DNA of 19,319 nt from Bacteroidales bacterium (GTDB taxonomy: Bacteria; Bacteroidota; Bacteroidia; Bacteroidales; Paludibacteraceae): NCBI GenBank assembly GCA_900769035.1, contig CAAGFD010000154.1, positions 1 to 19,319 on the forward strand, written 5' to 3'. Below are positions 1 to 7,914 of this stretch, piece by piece. The position numbers and the translations under genes are program-made. The notes below the pieces were generated by a model, which had not been told where the DNA came from, did no database searches, and saw only the letters and a list, made by a program, of their open reading frames with translations. How positions within the stretch are numbered: position 1 is the stretch's first letter; each line of letters begins with the position of its first letter.

Positions 1-729
1 TCTTCAAATATTTCCAATGATTTTGATGTATCAGAAAATCAGAAAGATATCATTTCTGAAGCATTAAACGACAATGATTATACAGATAAATATTTCTTAT
101 CGGAATATCTTGACAATAAATTGTTAAATACTTTATGGAAAGGATCGTGTGGTCCTTCAATTATGAGTTGGTTATATAGAGGTAAATTTAATGATTATCA
201 TGGTTTTTATATTCCATTATTTGGAGAATACCATCCTAACCTTATAGATATCCCATATTATTATTACGGAGATTATGTTACTGATTTTACTTATAGTTAT
301 TCAAGGAATAACAATAGAAATAAAATTAGGGAACTTAGTTTCTATTTAGACAATGGTCTTTATTATCAATGGTTTAAACGCACTGACAGTTTGCCTGATG
401 GTGACGCAATGTATCATTTAGGCATGTCAAGGGGATTGAGAGAAGCTACAGATGAACTATACAATATAAAATTTATTATTCGAGATCAAGCTATATTATT
501 GCTTAAGTCTGAAATGGAGCCTATTGTAATTGTATGTTCAACAAAAGCAGGACCTCATTATGTCGGAGCGATTGGTTCCGGCTATATCAAAAAGAAAAAT
601 GAAAAAATAGGACATAGCTATTTTTATATAGTTGATAATAATTATATTTTAAGCAATAATGATAGTAAGCCTTGTTGGAAAAAAAGTAACGCATTTAATT
701 TGCATTATATTTGGAAAAAACAATTTTAA
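1..729 (+). CDS. Putative papain-like cysteine peptidase, 5' end missing
   Basis: The reading frame is open from the first base of the window, so the start codon and any signal peptide lie upstream. A TTG at 121 is possible but the 40 open codons before it argue against it. The 242 visible residues show an ordered Cys-His-Asp/Asn arrangement typical of papain-like folds. Cys50 sits in GSCGPSIMSWLYRG, as at the start of the catalytic helix in C39- and C10-like peptidases. His186 is in GPHYVGAIGSGY, resembling the strand that carries the catalytic His. Asp212 and Asn213 are in FYIVDNNYI. No clear oxyanion Gln is visible before the Cys. The family assignment is inferred from these motifs only; the exact peptidase family is not recognised. 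A secreted or surface role is likely, given the lipoprotein gene 22 bases downstream, but is unproven because the N-terminus is missing. A non-peptidase member of the fold is possible. Confidence 0.6.
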   Translation, partial: SSNISNDFDVSENQKDIISEALNDNDYTDKYFLSEYLDNKLLNTLWKGSCGPSIMSWLYRGKFNDYHGFYIPLFGEYHPNLIDIPYYYYGDYVTDFTYSYSRNNNRNKIRELSFYLDNGLYYQWFKRTDSLPDGDAMYHLGMSRGLREATDELYNIKFIIRDQAILLLKSEMEPIVIVCSTKAGPHYVGAIGSGYIKKKNEKIGHSYFYIVDNNYILSNNDSKPCWKKSNAFNLHYIWKKQF

Positions 730-751
730 ATAACATATAATTTTTAATAAT

Positions 752-1270
752 ATGAAACGAAGTTATATTTTCATTTTACTATGTGGTCTGTTATTAATAT
801 CTTGTACACCACAACCGTTAAATTCTATGGCCAATTTCATCTCTGATGAAGAAACTGAAGTAGTTGTAAATTGTTATAAAGGCAATACTTCTGAAAAACA
901 GTTGGTTACTATGAGTTTCACTGTTTCTGATAATATCACTTTACCAGAAGAAGTTACTACAATTTATGTTGATAATATCAATAATTTACAAGAAGAAATA
1001 TTTCGATACGATGTCCAAATAAGAAATGGGGCTACTCTTTATATTATGAATTTCCATCCAAGAATAAATGGGATACCTTTTAACAATATCGATTTTGATT
1101 TAAGTGCTTCTGAATTATTCGACACCATTTCCTCCCAATGTCCGGTTCTTATTAATAAAAATATTGTCAGAATAGGAGATAACAATATTCATGATATTAG
1201 AGAATTGGTTTATGGAGATGTTATTGATAAAGACAATGTTAATTTTTATGTTGATGACACTAACAGATAA
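752..1270 (+). CDS. Small predicted lipoprotein, unknown function
   Basis: This 172-residue protein opens with a basic N-terminus (MKR), a hydrophobic stretch and the lipobox LISC, with the lipidated cysteine at position 18, so it should be cut by signal peptidase II and anchored in a membrane. The mature part is about 155 residues, acidic and predicted from composition to be mostly beta-strand, with no domain I recognise. It starts 22 bases after the peptidase gene on the same strand, with no promoter or terminator visible between, so the two are probably co-transcribed. The AT-rich sequence before the ATG lacks a Shine-Dalgarno, which is normal for Bacteroidota. In some Bacteroides, secreted C10 cysteine peptidases are encoded beside small inhibitor proteins. 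An inhibitor, chaperone or substrate role for this lipoprotein is inference from position only. Confidence 0.8.
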   Translation: MKRSYIFILLCGLLLISCTPQPLNSMANFISDEETEVVVNCYKGNTSEKQLVTMSFTVSDNITLPEEVTTIYVDNINNLQEEIFRYDVQIRNGATLYIMNFHPRINGIPFNNIDFDLSASELFDTISSQCPVLINKNIVRIGDNNIHDIRELVYGDVIDKDNVNFYVDDTNR

Positions 1271-1404
1271 GACAAACGAGTAAATGGAGTGCGATTTATT
1301 TGTGTATTACATAACTGATTATTGTCCGTATTGCTCTATTTATATTGCCCATCGGTTGTTATCTATGCCCTTATTTATGGTTTAAATTCAAATACAAATG
1401 CAAC

Positions 1405-1444
1405 AAAAAGGACTGATACCTCACAAGAAGTATCAGTCCTTTTT
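1405..1444. terminator. Bidirectional intrinsic terminator
   Basis: Perfect 15-base inverted repeat: AAAAAGGACTGATAC at 1405-1419, a 10-base loop, then GTATCAGTCCTTTTT at 1430-1444. The stem has a T run on its 3' side in both directions. It lies between convergent genes, 134 bases past the lipoprotein stop and 45 bases past the stop of the minus-strand gene, so it can end both transcripts. The rest of 1271-1489 shows nothing else I can support. Confidence 0.9.
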
Positions 1445-1489
1445 ATCTCTTAAAAATACTTTTACCGGACAAGCTATAATGAAAGATAA

Positions 1490-2038
1490 TTACTCCGGAT
1501 ATTCAGCATCACTTTCAGCTTCAAAAGACTGTTCGGTAAAAGTATAAGAATAATACAAGTCATTATAGCTTGGACTTACAAACTTGCGTCTGCCATCTAC
1601 TATCATATCGTAAGTCTTATCGCCATAAGTGATGACTACACTCTTCATCTCATCCATATAACTATACCAAAAATTGGATTCCCATGGCACAAATGGATAC
1701 GCCCCTTTTTGTTCATAATAAAAGAACTCCGGCATTTCATAAATTTCTCCCGGTTGTATTGTACAATAAATATCCCCGGAAATATTATATATACTATTTC
1801 GCATATATTTAATGTCTACAACCATAGGTACTGTCATACCGTTTTTCCATGTAACAGAATGAACATGTTTTATTACTGTATCTTGAAGTGCATCAAAATC
1901 AATATAAAGAAGTCGATTAAAAAGTGCAGAATCGAATCGCGTTGTGGCTATTTGTAAAAAAAGGTTAGGTTTACTAAGAAAAGGATCCGGTGCAACTTTA
2001 TGGATCATATTTTTTCGGACAACTGACAGTGCAAACAT
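1490..2038 (-). CDS. Hypothetical protein
   Basis: A 182-residue protein that I do not recognise. It is rich in Tyr, Phe, Trp and acidic residues (for example GEIYEMPEFFYYEQ and WESNFWYSYMDEM), the look of a small beta-rich extracytoplasmic protein, but no signal peptide or lipobox follows the ATG at 2038. The frame stays open for 11 codons upstream of that ATG before a stop, and those codons include a short hydrophobic run with a cysteine (CIFFIW) but no good start codon. Met11 (MIHKVAP) is a second possible start. The N-terminus may therefore be wrong or damaged. It follows the cvpA-family gene by 91 bases on the same strand and ends 45 bases before the shared terminator. No promoter is evident. 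It may be a lineage-specific protein in an accessory patch. Confidence 0.6.
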   Translation of the reverse strand: MFALSVVRKNMIHKVAPDPFLSKPNLFLQIATTRFDSALFNRLLYIDFDALQDTVIKHVHSVTWKNGMTVPMVVDIKYMRNSIYNISGDIYCTIQPGEIYEMPEFFYYEQKGAYPFVPWESNFWYSYMDEMKSVVITYGDKTYDMIVDGRRKFVSPSYNDLYYSYTFTEQSFEAESDAEYPE

Positions 2039-2129
2039 CCGCCATATAAAAAAAATGCACTTTACACTATTCTATTCCGGGATTAAGCAACATACGCAGA
2101 ATGGCATTTACTGAGGAATAATCCACAAA

Positions 2130-2630
2130 TTAATCCCGACGGACAATATCATTGAAATCAATTGCCGGCAATAAAACCGGAATAATTTTTTGAAGCGGAC
2201 GATAACAGACTGATGTTTGAACAACTTGATATTTTTCTATATTAAAAATCGGTTTTGCAAGTAACAATACATTAATTATAAGGCTAATAGCGAAAGCATA
2301 TTTTACAGTACCAAAAAGGGCACCGAAAAATCGATTTATTCCATTGAGCATCACTGCTTTGAGTAGTTTAGTACAAAGATTGGCTATCAATGCCGCCAAT
2401 ATTAAAACTACTACAAAAATTAACACATAAGCAATCATAACAGAAATTTCCATTTTTGTTTCAAGGATGGAATTTACTATTATTGCCAACTCTTTTGCCC
2501 AACCTTTGGCAACAAAAATCGCCACTAACAAAGCAAGGAAAGTGGATAATTCCTTAACAATGCCGTGCCTAATACCCTGTACCAACCCGTAAACCAACGG
2601 GATTAATAATATTATATCAAGAAAATTCAT
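2130..2630 (-). CDS. CvpA family membrane protein
   Basis: A 166-residue integral membrane protein with four hydrophobic segments at about residues 3-21, 27-42, 62-86 and 101-125, the layout of the CvpA (colicin V production) family. Family-like features include the opening NFLDIILLIPL, the HGIVKELSTFLALL segment and the NRFFGALFG motif before the last helix. The molecular role of CvpA proteins is poorly defined; links to colicin V export in E. coli and to envelope function have been reported. Placement directly after infB is familiar from Bacteroidales. A U-tract hairpin separates it from infB, ending about 10 bases before the start codon, so expression may depend on read-through or on a promoter I could not find. 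In-frame sequence stays open for 20 codons past the stop, discussed in the findings. Confidence 0.85.
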   Translation of the reverse strand: MNFLDIILLIPLVYGLVQGIRHGIVKELSTFLALLVAIFVAKGWAKELAIIVNSILETKMEISVMIAYVLIFVVVLILAALIANLCTKLLKAVMLNGINRFFGALFGTVKYAFAISLIINVLLLAKPIFNIEKYQVVQTSVCYRPLQKIIPVLLPAIDFNDIVRRD

Positions 2631-2640
2631 TATTTAATTA

Positions 2641-2683
2641 AAAAAAAAGCACTTATTCTGTATTTTCCATACAAAACAAGTGC
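2641..2683 (-). terminator. Intrinsic terminator or attenuator between infB and cvpA
   Basis: Read on the minus strand, the arms are GCACTTGTTTTGTAT (2683-2669) and ATACAGAATAAGTGC (2663-2649). They form a 15-bp stem with two G-U pairs and the loop GGAAA, followed at once by at least eight T. This is a textbook intrinsic terminator 17 bases past the infB stop. The T tract ends about 10 bases before the cvpA start, so it lies in the cvpA leader and may attenuate rather than fully stop transcription. Confidence 0.88.
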
Positions 2684-2700
2684 CTTGATACTATAATATT

Positions 2701-5700
2701 TTAGAGTGATTTTTTAACTTCAACTTCTTCGAAGGCTTCAATAATATCACCTATCTTAATATCATTATAATTGGCGATATTCAAACCGCATTCATATCCG
2801 GAAGCAACCTCTTTTACGTCGTCTTTCATACGTTTGAGAGAAGCAAGTTCACCGGTATAAATTACAATACCATCGCGGATTAAGCGTATCTTATTAGTAC
2901 GTTTGATTTTACCTTCAGTAACTTTACATCCGGCAATAGTACCGACTTTAGTAATTTTAAATGTTTCACGAATTTCGAGAGTAGCAGTAATTTCCTCTTT
3001 AATATCCGGAGCAAGCATACCCTCCATTGCAGCTTTAAGTTCTTCGATAGCGTCGTAAATAATAGAATAAAGGCGGATTTCTATACCCTCTTTTTCTGCC
3101 AATTTACGAGCTGCAAGAGAAGGACGCACTTGGAAACCAACGATAATTGCATTAGAAGCAGTAGCAAGCATTACGTCGCTTTCAGAAATTTGTCCTACTG
3201 CTTTATGAATAACATTAACTTGGATTTCTTCTGTTGTCAATTTAAGGAATGAGTCGGAAAGGGCTTCTATAGAGCCATCTACGTCACCTTTGACGATGAT
3301 ATTAAGTTCTTGGAAATTACCGAGAGCGATACGGCGTCCGATTTCGTCAAGAGTAGTATGTTTAGAAGTACGGATACCTTGTTCACGAGCGAGTTGTTCG
3401 CGTTTGTTAGCTATTTCACGAGCCTCATGGTCTTCGGCAAACACGTTGAAATTATCACCTGCTTGAGGAGCTCCATTAAGACCGAGCACAATAACCGGTT
3501 CTGAAGGACCTGCTTCTTTAACGCGTTGACCGCGTTCGTTAAACATCGCCTTAATTCTACCATAGTTAGTACCGGCAAGCATTACGTCTCCAATATGAAG
3601 GGTACCGTTACTTACAAGAACGGTAGCCACATAACCGCGACCTTTATCGAGAGAAGATTCTATGACAGAACCTGTTGCACGGCGATTAGGATTAGCTTTA
3701 AGATCGAGCAATTCGGCTTCGATAAGTACTTTTTCGAGCAATTCTTCTACACCGATACCTTGTTTAGCCGAGATATCTTGTGATTGATATTTACCGCCCC
3801 AATCTTCTACAAGGTAGTTCATATTGGCAAGTGATTCTTTCACTTTTTCCGGATTAGCAGCAGGTTTATCTATCTTGTTGATAGCAAATACGATAGGCAC
3901 ACCGGCAGCAGATGCGTGGTTAATAGCCTCGATAGTTTGTGGCATGACGTCGTCATCGGCAGCTACGATAATAATAACAATATCAGTAACTTTAGCACCA
4001 CGAGCACGCATAGCGGTAAATGCTTCGTGACCAGGAGTATCGAGGAATGTAATATGTCTACCATCTTCGAGTTGCACGTTATAAGCACCGATATGCTGTG
4101 TAATACCACCGGCTTCACCGGCAATAACGTTAGATTTACGGATATAGTCGAGCAAAGAAGTTTTACCATGGTCGACGTGACCCATCACTGTAACGATAGG
4201 TGGGCGAGGCACGAGGTCTTCTTCTTTATCTTTTTCTTCTTGTATAGCGTTGACTACGTCGGCAGAAACGAATTCGGTAGTAAAGCCAAATTCATCAGCA
4301 ACGAGGTTGATAACTTCGGCATCAAGACGTTGATTAATAGCCACGAAAAGACCGGCATTAAAGCATGTTTGGATAACTTCGTTAACAGGCTTATTCATCA
4401 TAGTTGCGAGTTCGTTAACGGTAACGAATTCGGTAAGTTTCAGAATTTTAGATTGTGCTTGTTCTTGTAAAGCCTCGTCCATTTGACGTTGAGCTATAGC
4501 TTCACGTTTTTCTTTTCTATATTGAGCACTTTTCTTGGTAGACTTATTACGCTCTTGAAGGTCGGCATAAGTCTTTTGTATTCTGCTATTTACTTCTTCC
4601 TCGCTTGGTGGTAAAGAGTGAGAATATTTTTGTTTATTCTTTTTAGAATTTCTTCCTTCACGGCCATCTCTACCCTCTCTTCCTTCGCGATTGTCTCGGC
4701 TATCACGGCTATCTCTACCATCACGACCGCCTCTATTATCTCTACCATCGCCGACATAGCCTTCACCTTTATTTTTACCTTTTGAATTTTTTCCGGGTTT
4801 TTGGCTATTTTGATTGTTTTGGTCTTTTATAACAGCCTCTACATCAACAGGTTGTTCGTTAATACGGCGTCTCTTTTGCTTTTTATCTTTTTTAGAATTT
4901 GGAGCAGAAGATTCGGCAGAAGAGTTAGATTTATTGTCGGCAGAATTTTGTTTATTCTTATCAATAAAATCTGCTTTAGATTTATTTTGTTTATCTTTCT
5001 TCTTATTTTTTCCTTTATCAGAGCGGTTATCGTCTTGAGATTTTTTATCGCTCTTTACCGGTCGAGTATTTGGATTAATTTTATCCAAATCTATTTTACC
5101 AATAACTTTAGGTTGATTTATTGTTTTAAGATGAGAGTCGGTTTTAAAGATTTCTTCCTCTTTAACCTCTTTTTCGGGGGCCGGAGTTGATTTTATTTCT
5201 TTATCTTTTACGGCTACATCTTTTTTATCTTCATCATTTTTTGGTTGAATATCCGTTTTTTTCTCAGACACCTTAGGCTGATTTTCTTTTTCCGTTTTGT
5301 TTTCGGCAGGTTGTTTTTGAACATCAGGTTTGGTTTCCGGTTTAACGGTTGGTTCTACTTGCTTATTATTTTCGGCTTTATTATCAACTACTTCTACTTT
5401 TGTTTCTTTTACTTTTTCTTCAGGCTTGATTTCCGGTTTAACTTCCGGTTTGACGTCCTTTTCAGGTTCTACAACTTGTTTGATTTCTATTTTCACTTCG
5501 GTCTCCGGGTTGTTTTTTACTTCCGGTTTAACCTCAGCCACTTTTTCAACTGTTTCTACAACAGGTTTTTCTGTTTTTTCTTTAACAACCGGAGCGACCT
5601 CAATTTTTTCGTTTTTAGATTCAGCAGCATCAGTTTTAACAGGTTCTTCAGCCGGGGTCTTCTCTTTCGGTTCTACATTGATGGTTGGTTCAGCAGGGGT

Positions 5701-6021
5701 AGCTGCATTACTCTTTTTATTTGCCGATTTATCGAATTTATCGAGGTCGATTTTACCGACAACATTAATTTTATGCAGTTTATTTTCTTCCTTAGCGGGT
5801 TTATTATCCGGCGCAGAAGTGTTTTCTTTCTTTTGTTTTTTTGCTGCAATTTCAGCCTTCACCTCTTCTGAAGCGAATTTATTAATTAAAAGCTCTTCTT
5901 GATGTGCATCAAGTTTTGCATTTAAATCGTTTTTAATTTCACAACCGTTTGATTTTAAGAAATCTACGGCAGTATCGGTGCCTATTTCCAGTTTTTTTAT
6001 TAATTGTCCTAATCTAGCCAT
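2701..6021 (-). CDS. infB: Translation initiation factor IF-2
   Basis: IF-2 is the GTPase that brings initiator tRNA to the 30S subunit and promotes subunit joining. At 1106 residues this copy is longer than most bacterial forms because of its linker. In order: an N-terminal IF2_N-like helical domain (about 1-55); a long, highly charged linker (about 60-520) rich in Lys, Glu, Pro and Val; a second IF2_N domain (about 526-577); the G domain; and the beta-barrel, domain 3 and C-terminal tRNA-binding region. The G domain carries GHVDHGKT (614-621), DTPGH (661-665) and NKID (715-718). The linker holds two copies of VGKIDLDK (about 87 and 307) and an Arg/Asp/Gly-rich tract (about 424-458). It starts 44 bases after the nusA stop in the same unit. 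Confidence 0.98.
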   Translation of the reverse strand: MARLGQLIKKLEIGTDTAVDFLKSNGCEIKNDLNAKLDAHQEELLINKFASEEVKAEIAAKKQKKENTSAPDNKPAKEENKLHKINVVGKIDLDKFDKSANKKSNAATPAEPTINVEPKEKTPAEEPVKTDAAESKNEKIEVAPVVKEKTEKPVVETVEKVAEVKPEVKNNPETEVKIEIKQVVEPEKDVKPEVKPEIKPEEKVKETKVEVVDNKAENNKQVEPTVKPETKPDVQKQPAENKTEKENQPKVSEKKTDIQPKNDEDKKDVAVKDKEIKSTPAPEKEVKEEEIFKTDSHLKTINQPKVIGKIDLDKINPNTRPVKSDKKSQDDNRSDKGKNKKKDKQNKSKADFIDKNKQNSADNKSNSSAESSAPNSKKDKKQKRRRINEQPVDVEAVIKDQNNQNSQKPGKNSKGKNKGEGYVGDGRDNRGGRDGRDSRDSRDNREGREGRDGREGRNSKKNKQKYSHSLPPSEEEVNSRIQKTYADLQERNKSTKKSAQYRKEKREAIAQRQMDEALQEQAQSKILKLTEFVTVNELATMMNKPVNEVIQTCFNAGLFVAINQRLDAEVINLVADEFGFTTEFVSADVVNAIQEEKDKEEDLVPRPPIVTVMGHVDHGKTSLLDYIRKSNVIAGEAGGITQHIGAYNVQLEDGRHITFLDTPGHEAFTAMRARGAKVTDIVIIIVAADDDVMPQTIEAINHASAAGVPIVFAINKIDKPAANPEKVKESLANMNYLVEDWGGKYQSQDISAKQGIGVEELLEKVLIEAELLDLKANPNRRATGSVIESSLDKGRGYVATVLVSNGTLHIGDVMLAGTNYGRIKAMFNERGQRVKEAGPSEPVIVLGLNGAPQAGDNFNVFAEDHEAREIANKREQLAREQGIRTSKHTTLDEIGRRIALGNFQELNIIVKGDVDGSIEALSDSFLKLTTEEIQVNVIHKAVGQISESDVMLATASNAIIVGFQVRPSLAARKLAEKEGIEIRLYSIIYDAIEELKAAMEGMLAPDIKEEITATLEIRETFKITKVGTIAGCKVTEGKIKRTNKIRLIRDGIVIYTGELASLKRMKDDVKEVASGYECGLNIANYNDIKIGDIIEAFEEVEVKKSL

Positions 6022-6065
6022 ATGAAAAAATAATGAAGTAAAAATAATTGATAAAACGAAATAAA

Positions 6066-7319
6066 TTAGTCTTCTTCAAATTCGGATTGAAGAACAGCGA
6101 TAATATGGTCAATGGTTTCTTCTTCAAGGTCGGAGCGTTGAATCAAGTCCTCACGAGAGAGGCGAAGTACGCTTTTTGCTGTATCGCAGCCGATACTTTT
6201 GAGCACATTGATAATCCAAGGGTCTATTTCATCAGCAAACTCATCGAGGTAGATATCATCTTCTTCGACGTCACCCATATAGCGTATTACTTCTACGAAA
6301 TATCCGGTGAGCATTGTAGCGAGTTTGATATTATATCCGTTTTTACCTATAGCCAAAGAAATCTCTTCAGGGCGGATAAATACGTTTGCATGTTGTTGTT
6401 CGGTATCGAGCTCAATGCTAACGACTTTAGCAGGGCTAAGGGCGCGAGCGATATACAAGCTGATATTATTAGTATAGTTAACGACGTCGATATTTTCGTT
6501 GCACAATTCGCGTACGATACCATGTATACGGGAGCCTTTAATACCCACACAAGCTCCAACGGGGTCGATGCGGTCGTCAAAAGATTCAACGGCTACTTTA
6601 GCTCTTTCGCCCGGGATGCGAGCAATGCTCTTGATGGTAATAAGGCCATCGTGAATTTCAGGCACTTCGAGTTCAAAAAGGCGTTGTAAGAATTCAGGAG
6701 CAGTACGCGACAAATATATCTTTGGGTTATTATTCTTATTATCCACGCGGAGCACTACGGCGCGAACGGTATCGCCTTTCTTAAATCTATCGTTAGGGAT
6801 TTGCTCTGTTTTAGGGAGAAGCATTTCGTTTCCTTCATCGTCGAGCAAAAGAATTTCTTTTTTCCATACTTGATAAACTTCTCCGGTAACTATCTGACCT
6901 ACAATATCTATATATTTATCGTAAAGGGCACTTTTTTGGAGTTCAAGAATTTTAGAAGCTAATGTTTGACGCAAAGTAAGAACTGCTCTACGGCCAAAAT
7001 TCAAAAATTCAACCGGCTCGGAGACTTCTTCACCTACTTCATATTCCTCATCAATTTGTTTTGCTTCGGAGAGCGAAATCTCTTTATTTGAATCTTCGAG
7101 CTCTTCGTCGTCTACGACAATACGGGTACGAATAATTTCGCAGTCACCGGTTTTAACATTGATAATGACGTCGTAATTCTCGTCAGTACCATACATTTTT
7201 GCGATAACACTACGAAAAGATTCTTCCAATATATTCTTTAGAGTAGCAGGATCAATGGATTTTAAATCTTTGAATTCTGAAAATGTTTCTATCAGATTCA
7301 CATTCTCTTTTTTAGCCAT
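6066..7319 (-). CDS. nusA: Transcription termination/antitermination factor NusA
   Basis: NusA binds RNA polymerase and nascent RNA, modulating pausing, intrinsic termination and antitermination. The 417 residues fit a Bacteroidota NusA: an N-terminal polymerase-binding domain (about 1-125), an S1 domain (about 134-200), KH1 with GIKGSRI (259-265), KH2 with IGKNG (324-328), and an acidic helix-hairpin-helix-like tail from about 360 to the end (DEFADEIDPW, then ending EFEED). It lacks the duplicated acidic repeats of the E. coli protein. It starts one base after the rimP stop, so the two are probably translationally coupled. The rimP-nusA-infB order is widely conserved in bacteria. Confidence 0.98.
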   Translation of the reverse strand: MAKKENVNLIETFSEFKDLKSIDPATLKNILEESFRSVIAKMYGTDENYDVIINVKTGDCEIIRTRIVVDDEELEDSNKEISLSEAKQIDEEYEVGEEVSEPVEFLNFGRRAVLTLRQTLASKILELQKSALYDKYIDIVGQIVTGEVYQVWKKEILLLDDEGNEMLLPKTEQIPNDRFKKGDTVRAVVLRVDNKNNNPKIYLSRTAPEFLQRLFELEVPEIHDGLITIKSIARIPGERAKVAVESFDDRIDPVGACVGIKGSRIHGIVRELCNENIDVVNYTNNISLYIARALSPAKVVSIELDTEQQHANVFIRPEEISLAIGKNGYNIKLATMLTGYFVEVIRYMGDVEEDDIYLDEFADEIDPWIINVLKSIGCDTAKSVLRLSREDLIQRSDLEEETIDHIIAVLQSEFEED

Positions 7320-7320
7320 A

Positions 7321-7788
7321 TTATTTTATATTAATTATATATTTAGTGTATTTTACTTGGTTATATTCGAAGCACAACGTTTCGGTATAAGGGCGTTTAC
7401 GCTTATCGCCCTCTTTTTTAAGCATTTTAGTTTCGTCAACTGAAAAGGATGTTTCATCAGCTGCAGATAGGATACCTTTAATTTTTCTACCGTCTTTAGT
7501 GAGCACTTCCACTTCGTTTCCGATATTTTTCTTGTATTGACGGAGCACTTTCAGCGGTGAAGTAAGCCCGGCGGAACCAACTTCCAATTCAAAATCTTCA
7601 ACGTCTCTATCAAGATGAGATTCGATATATCGACTGATTTCCACACATAAATCGATATTAACAGCAGAGTCAGAATCTATTTCTACAACGATATTATTAT
7701 CAGAAGAAATGGTAACGTCTACAAGAAAGCAATCTGTATTTTGCAGTTTATCTTGAAGCAATTTTTCTATTAATTCCTTATTTATCAT
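7321..7788 (-). CDS. rimP: Ribosome maturation factor RimP
   Basis: RimP assists late assembly of the 30S subunit. This 155-residue protein shows the N-terminal alpha/beta domain (CFLVDVTISSDNNIVVEID), the family signature EVGSAGLTSPL near the domain boundary and a C-terminal SH3-like barrel (about 90-155). I place the start at MINKELIEKLL (ATG at 7788). The frame runs further up to an ATG at 7863, but those 25 codons match nothing in the family. The consensus promoter with its -7 box at 7851-7858 would also put 7863 upstream of the transcript. First gene of the rimP-nusA-infB unit. Confidence 0.96.
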   Translation of the reverse strand: MINKELIEKLLQDKLQNTDCFLVDVTISSDNNIVVEIDSDSAVNIDLCVEISRYIESHLDRDVEDFELEVGSAGLTSPLKVLRQYKKNIGNEVEVLTKDGRKIKGILSAADETSFSVDETKMLKKEGDKRKRPYTETLCFEYNQVKYTKYIINIK

Positions 7789-7850
7789 AGCTTTAATATA
7801 CAACTGAAGGAGACTTGCAAAGCCCCCTTCACATTTGGATTTGAACGATG

Positions 7851-7882
7851 CAAAGTTAAGCATTTATTTTGTAACTGCCAAA
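7851..7882 (-). promoter_or_regulatory. Bacteroidota-type promoter for rimP-nusA-infB
   Basis: On the minus strand TTTG (7882-7879) is followed after exactly 20 bases by TAACTTTG (7858-7851). This is a perfect match to the Bacteroidota primary sigma consensus (-33 TTTG, -7 TAnnTTTG). Transcription should start near 7845-7848, giving a leader of about 57-60 bases before the rimP ATG at 7788. It lies downstream of the rpoC terminator, so the unit can be transcribed independently of rpoBC. Confidence 0.82.
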
Positions 7883-7914
7883 TTTTCAGCCATTTTTTTT
7901 GACAGCTACTCTCA

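Noticed and set aside
1271..1404. Gene or promoter in the gap after the lipoprotein gene
   Set aside because: All frames are broken by stops and no promoter or structured RNA stands out before the terminator.
4645..4760. Short repeated units that could suggest a CRISPR or satellite array
   Set aside because: The units are imperfect, about 9 bases long, lack spacers and stay in frame as Arg/Asp/Gly codons of infB.
5245..5902. Long plus-strand open frames opposite the infB linker
   Set aside because: They are low-complexity mirror images (Phe/Arg- or Ser/Thr-rich) of the Lys/Glu/Pro-rich IF-2 linker and have no independent support.
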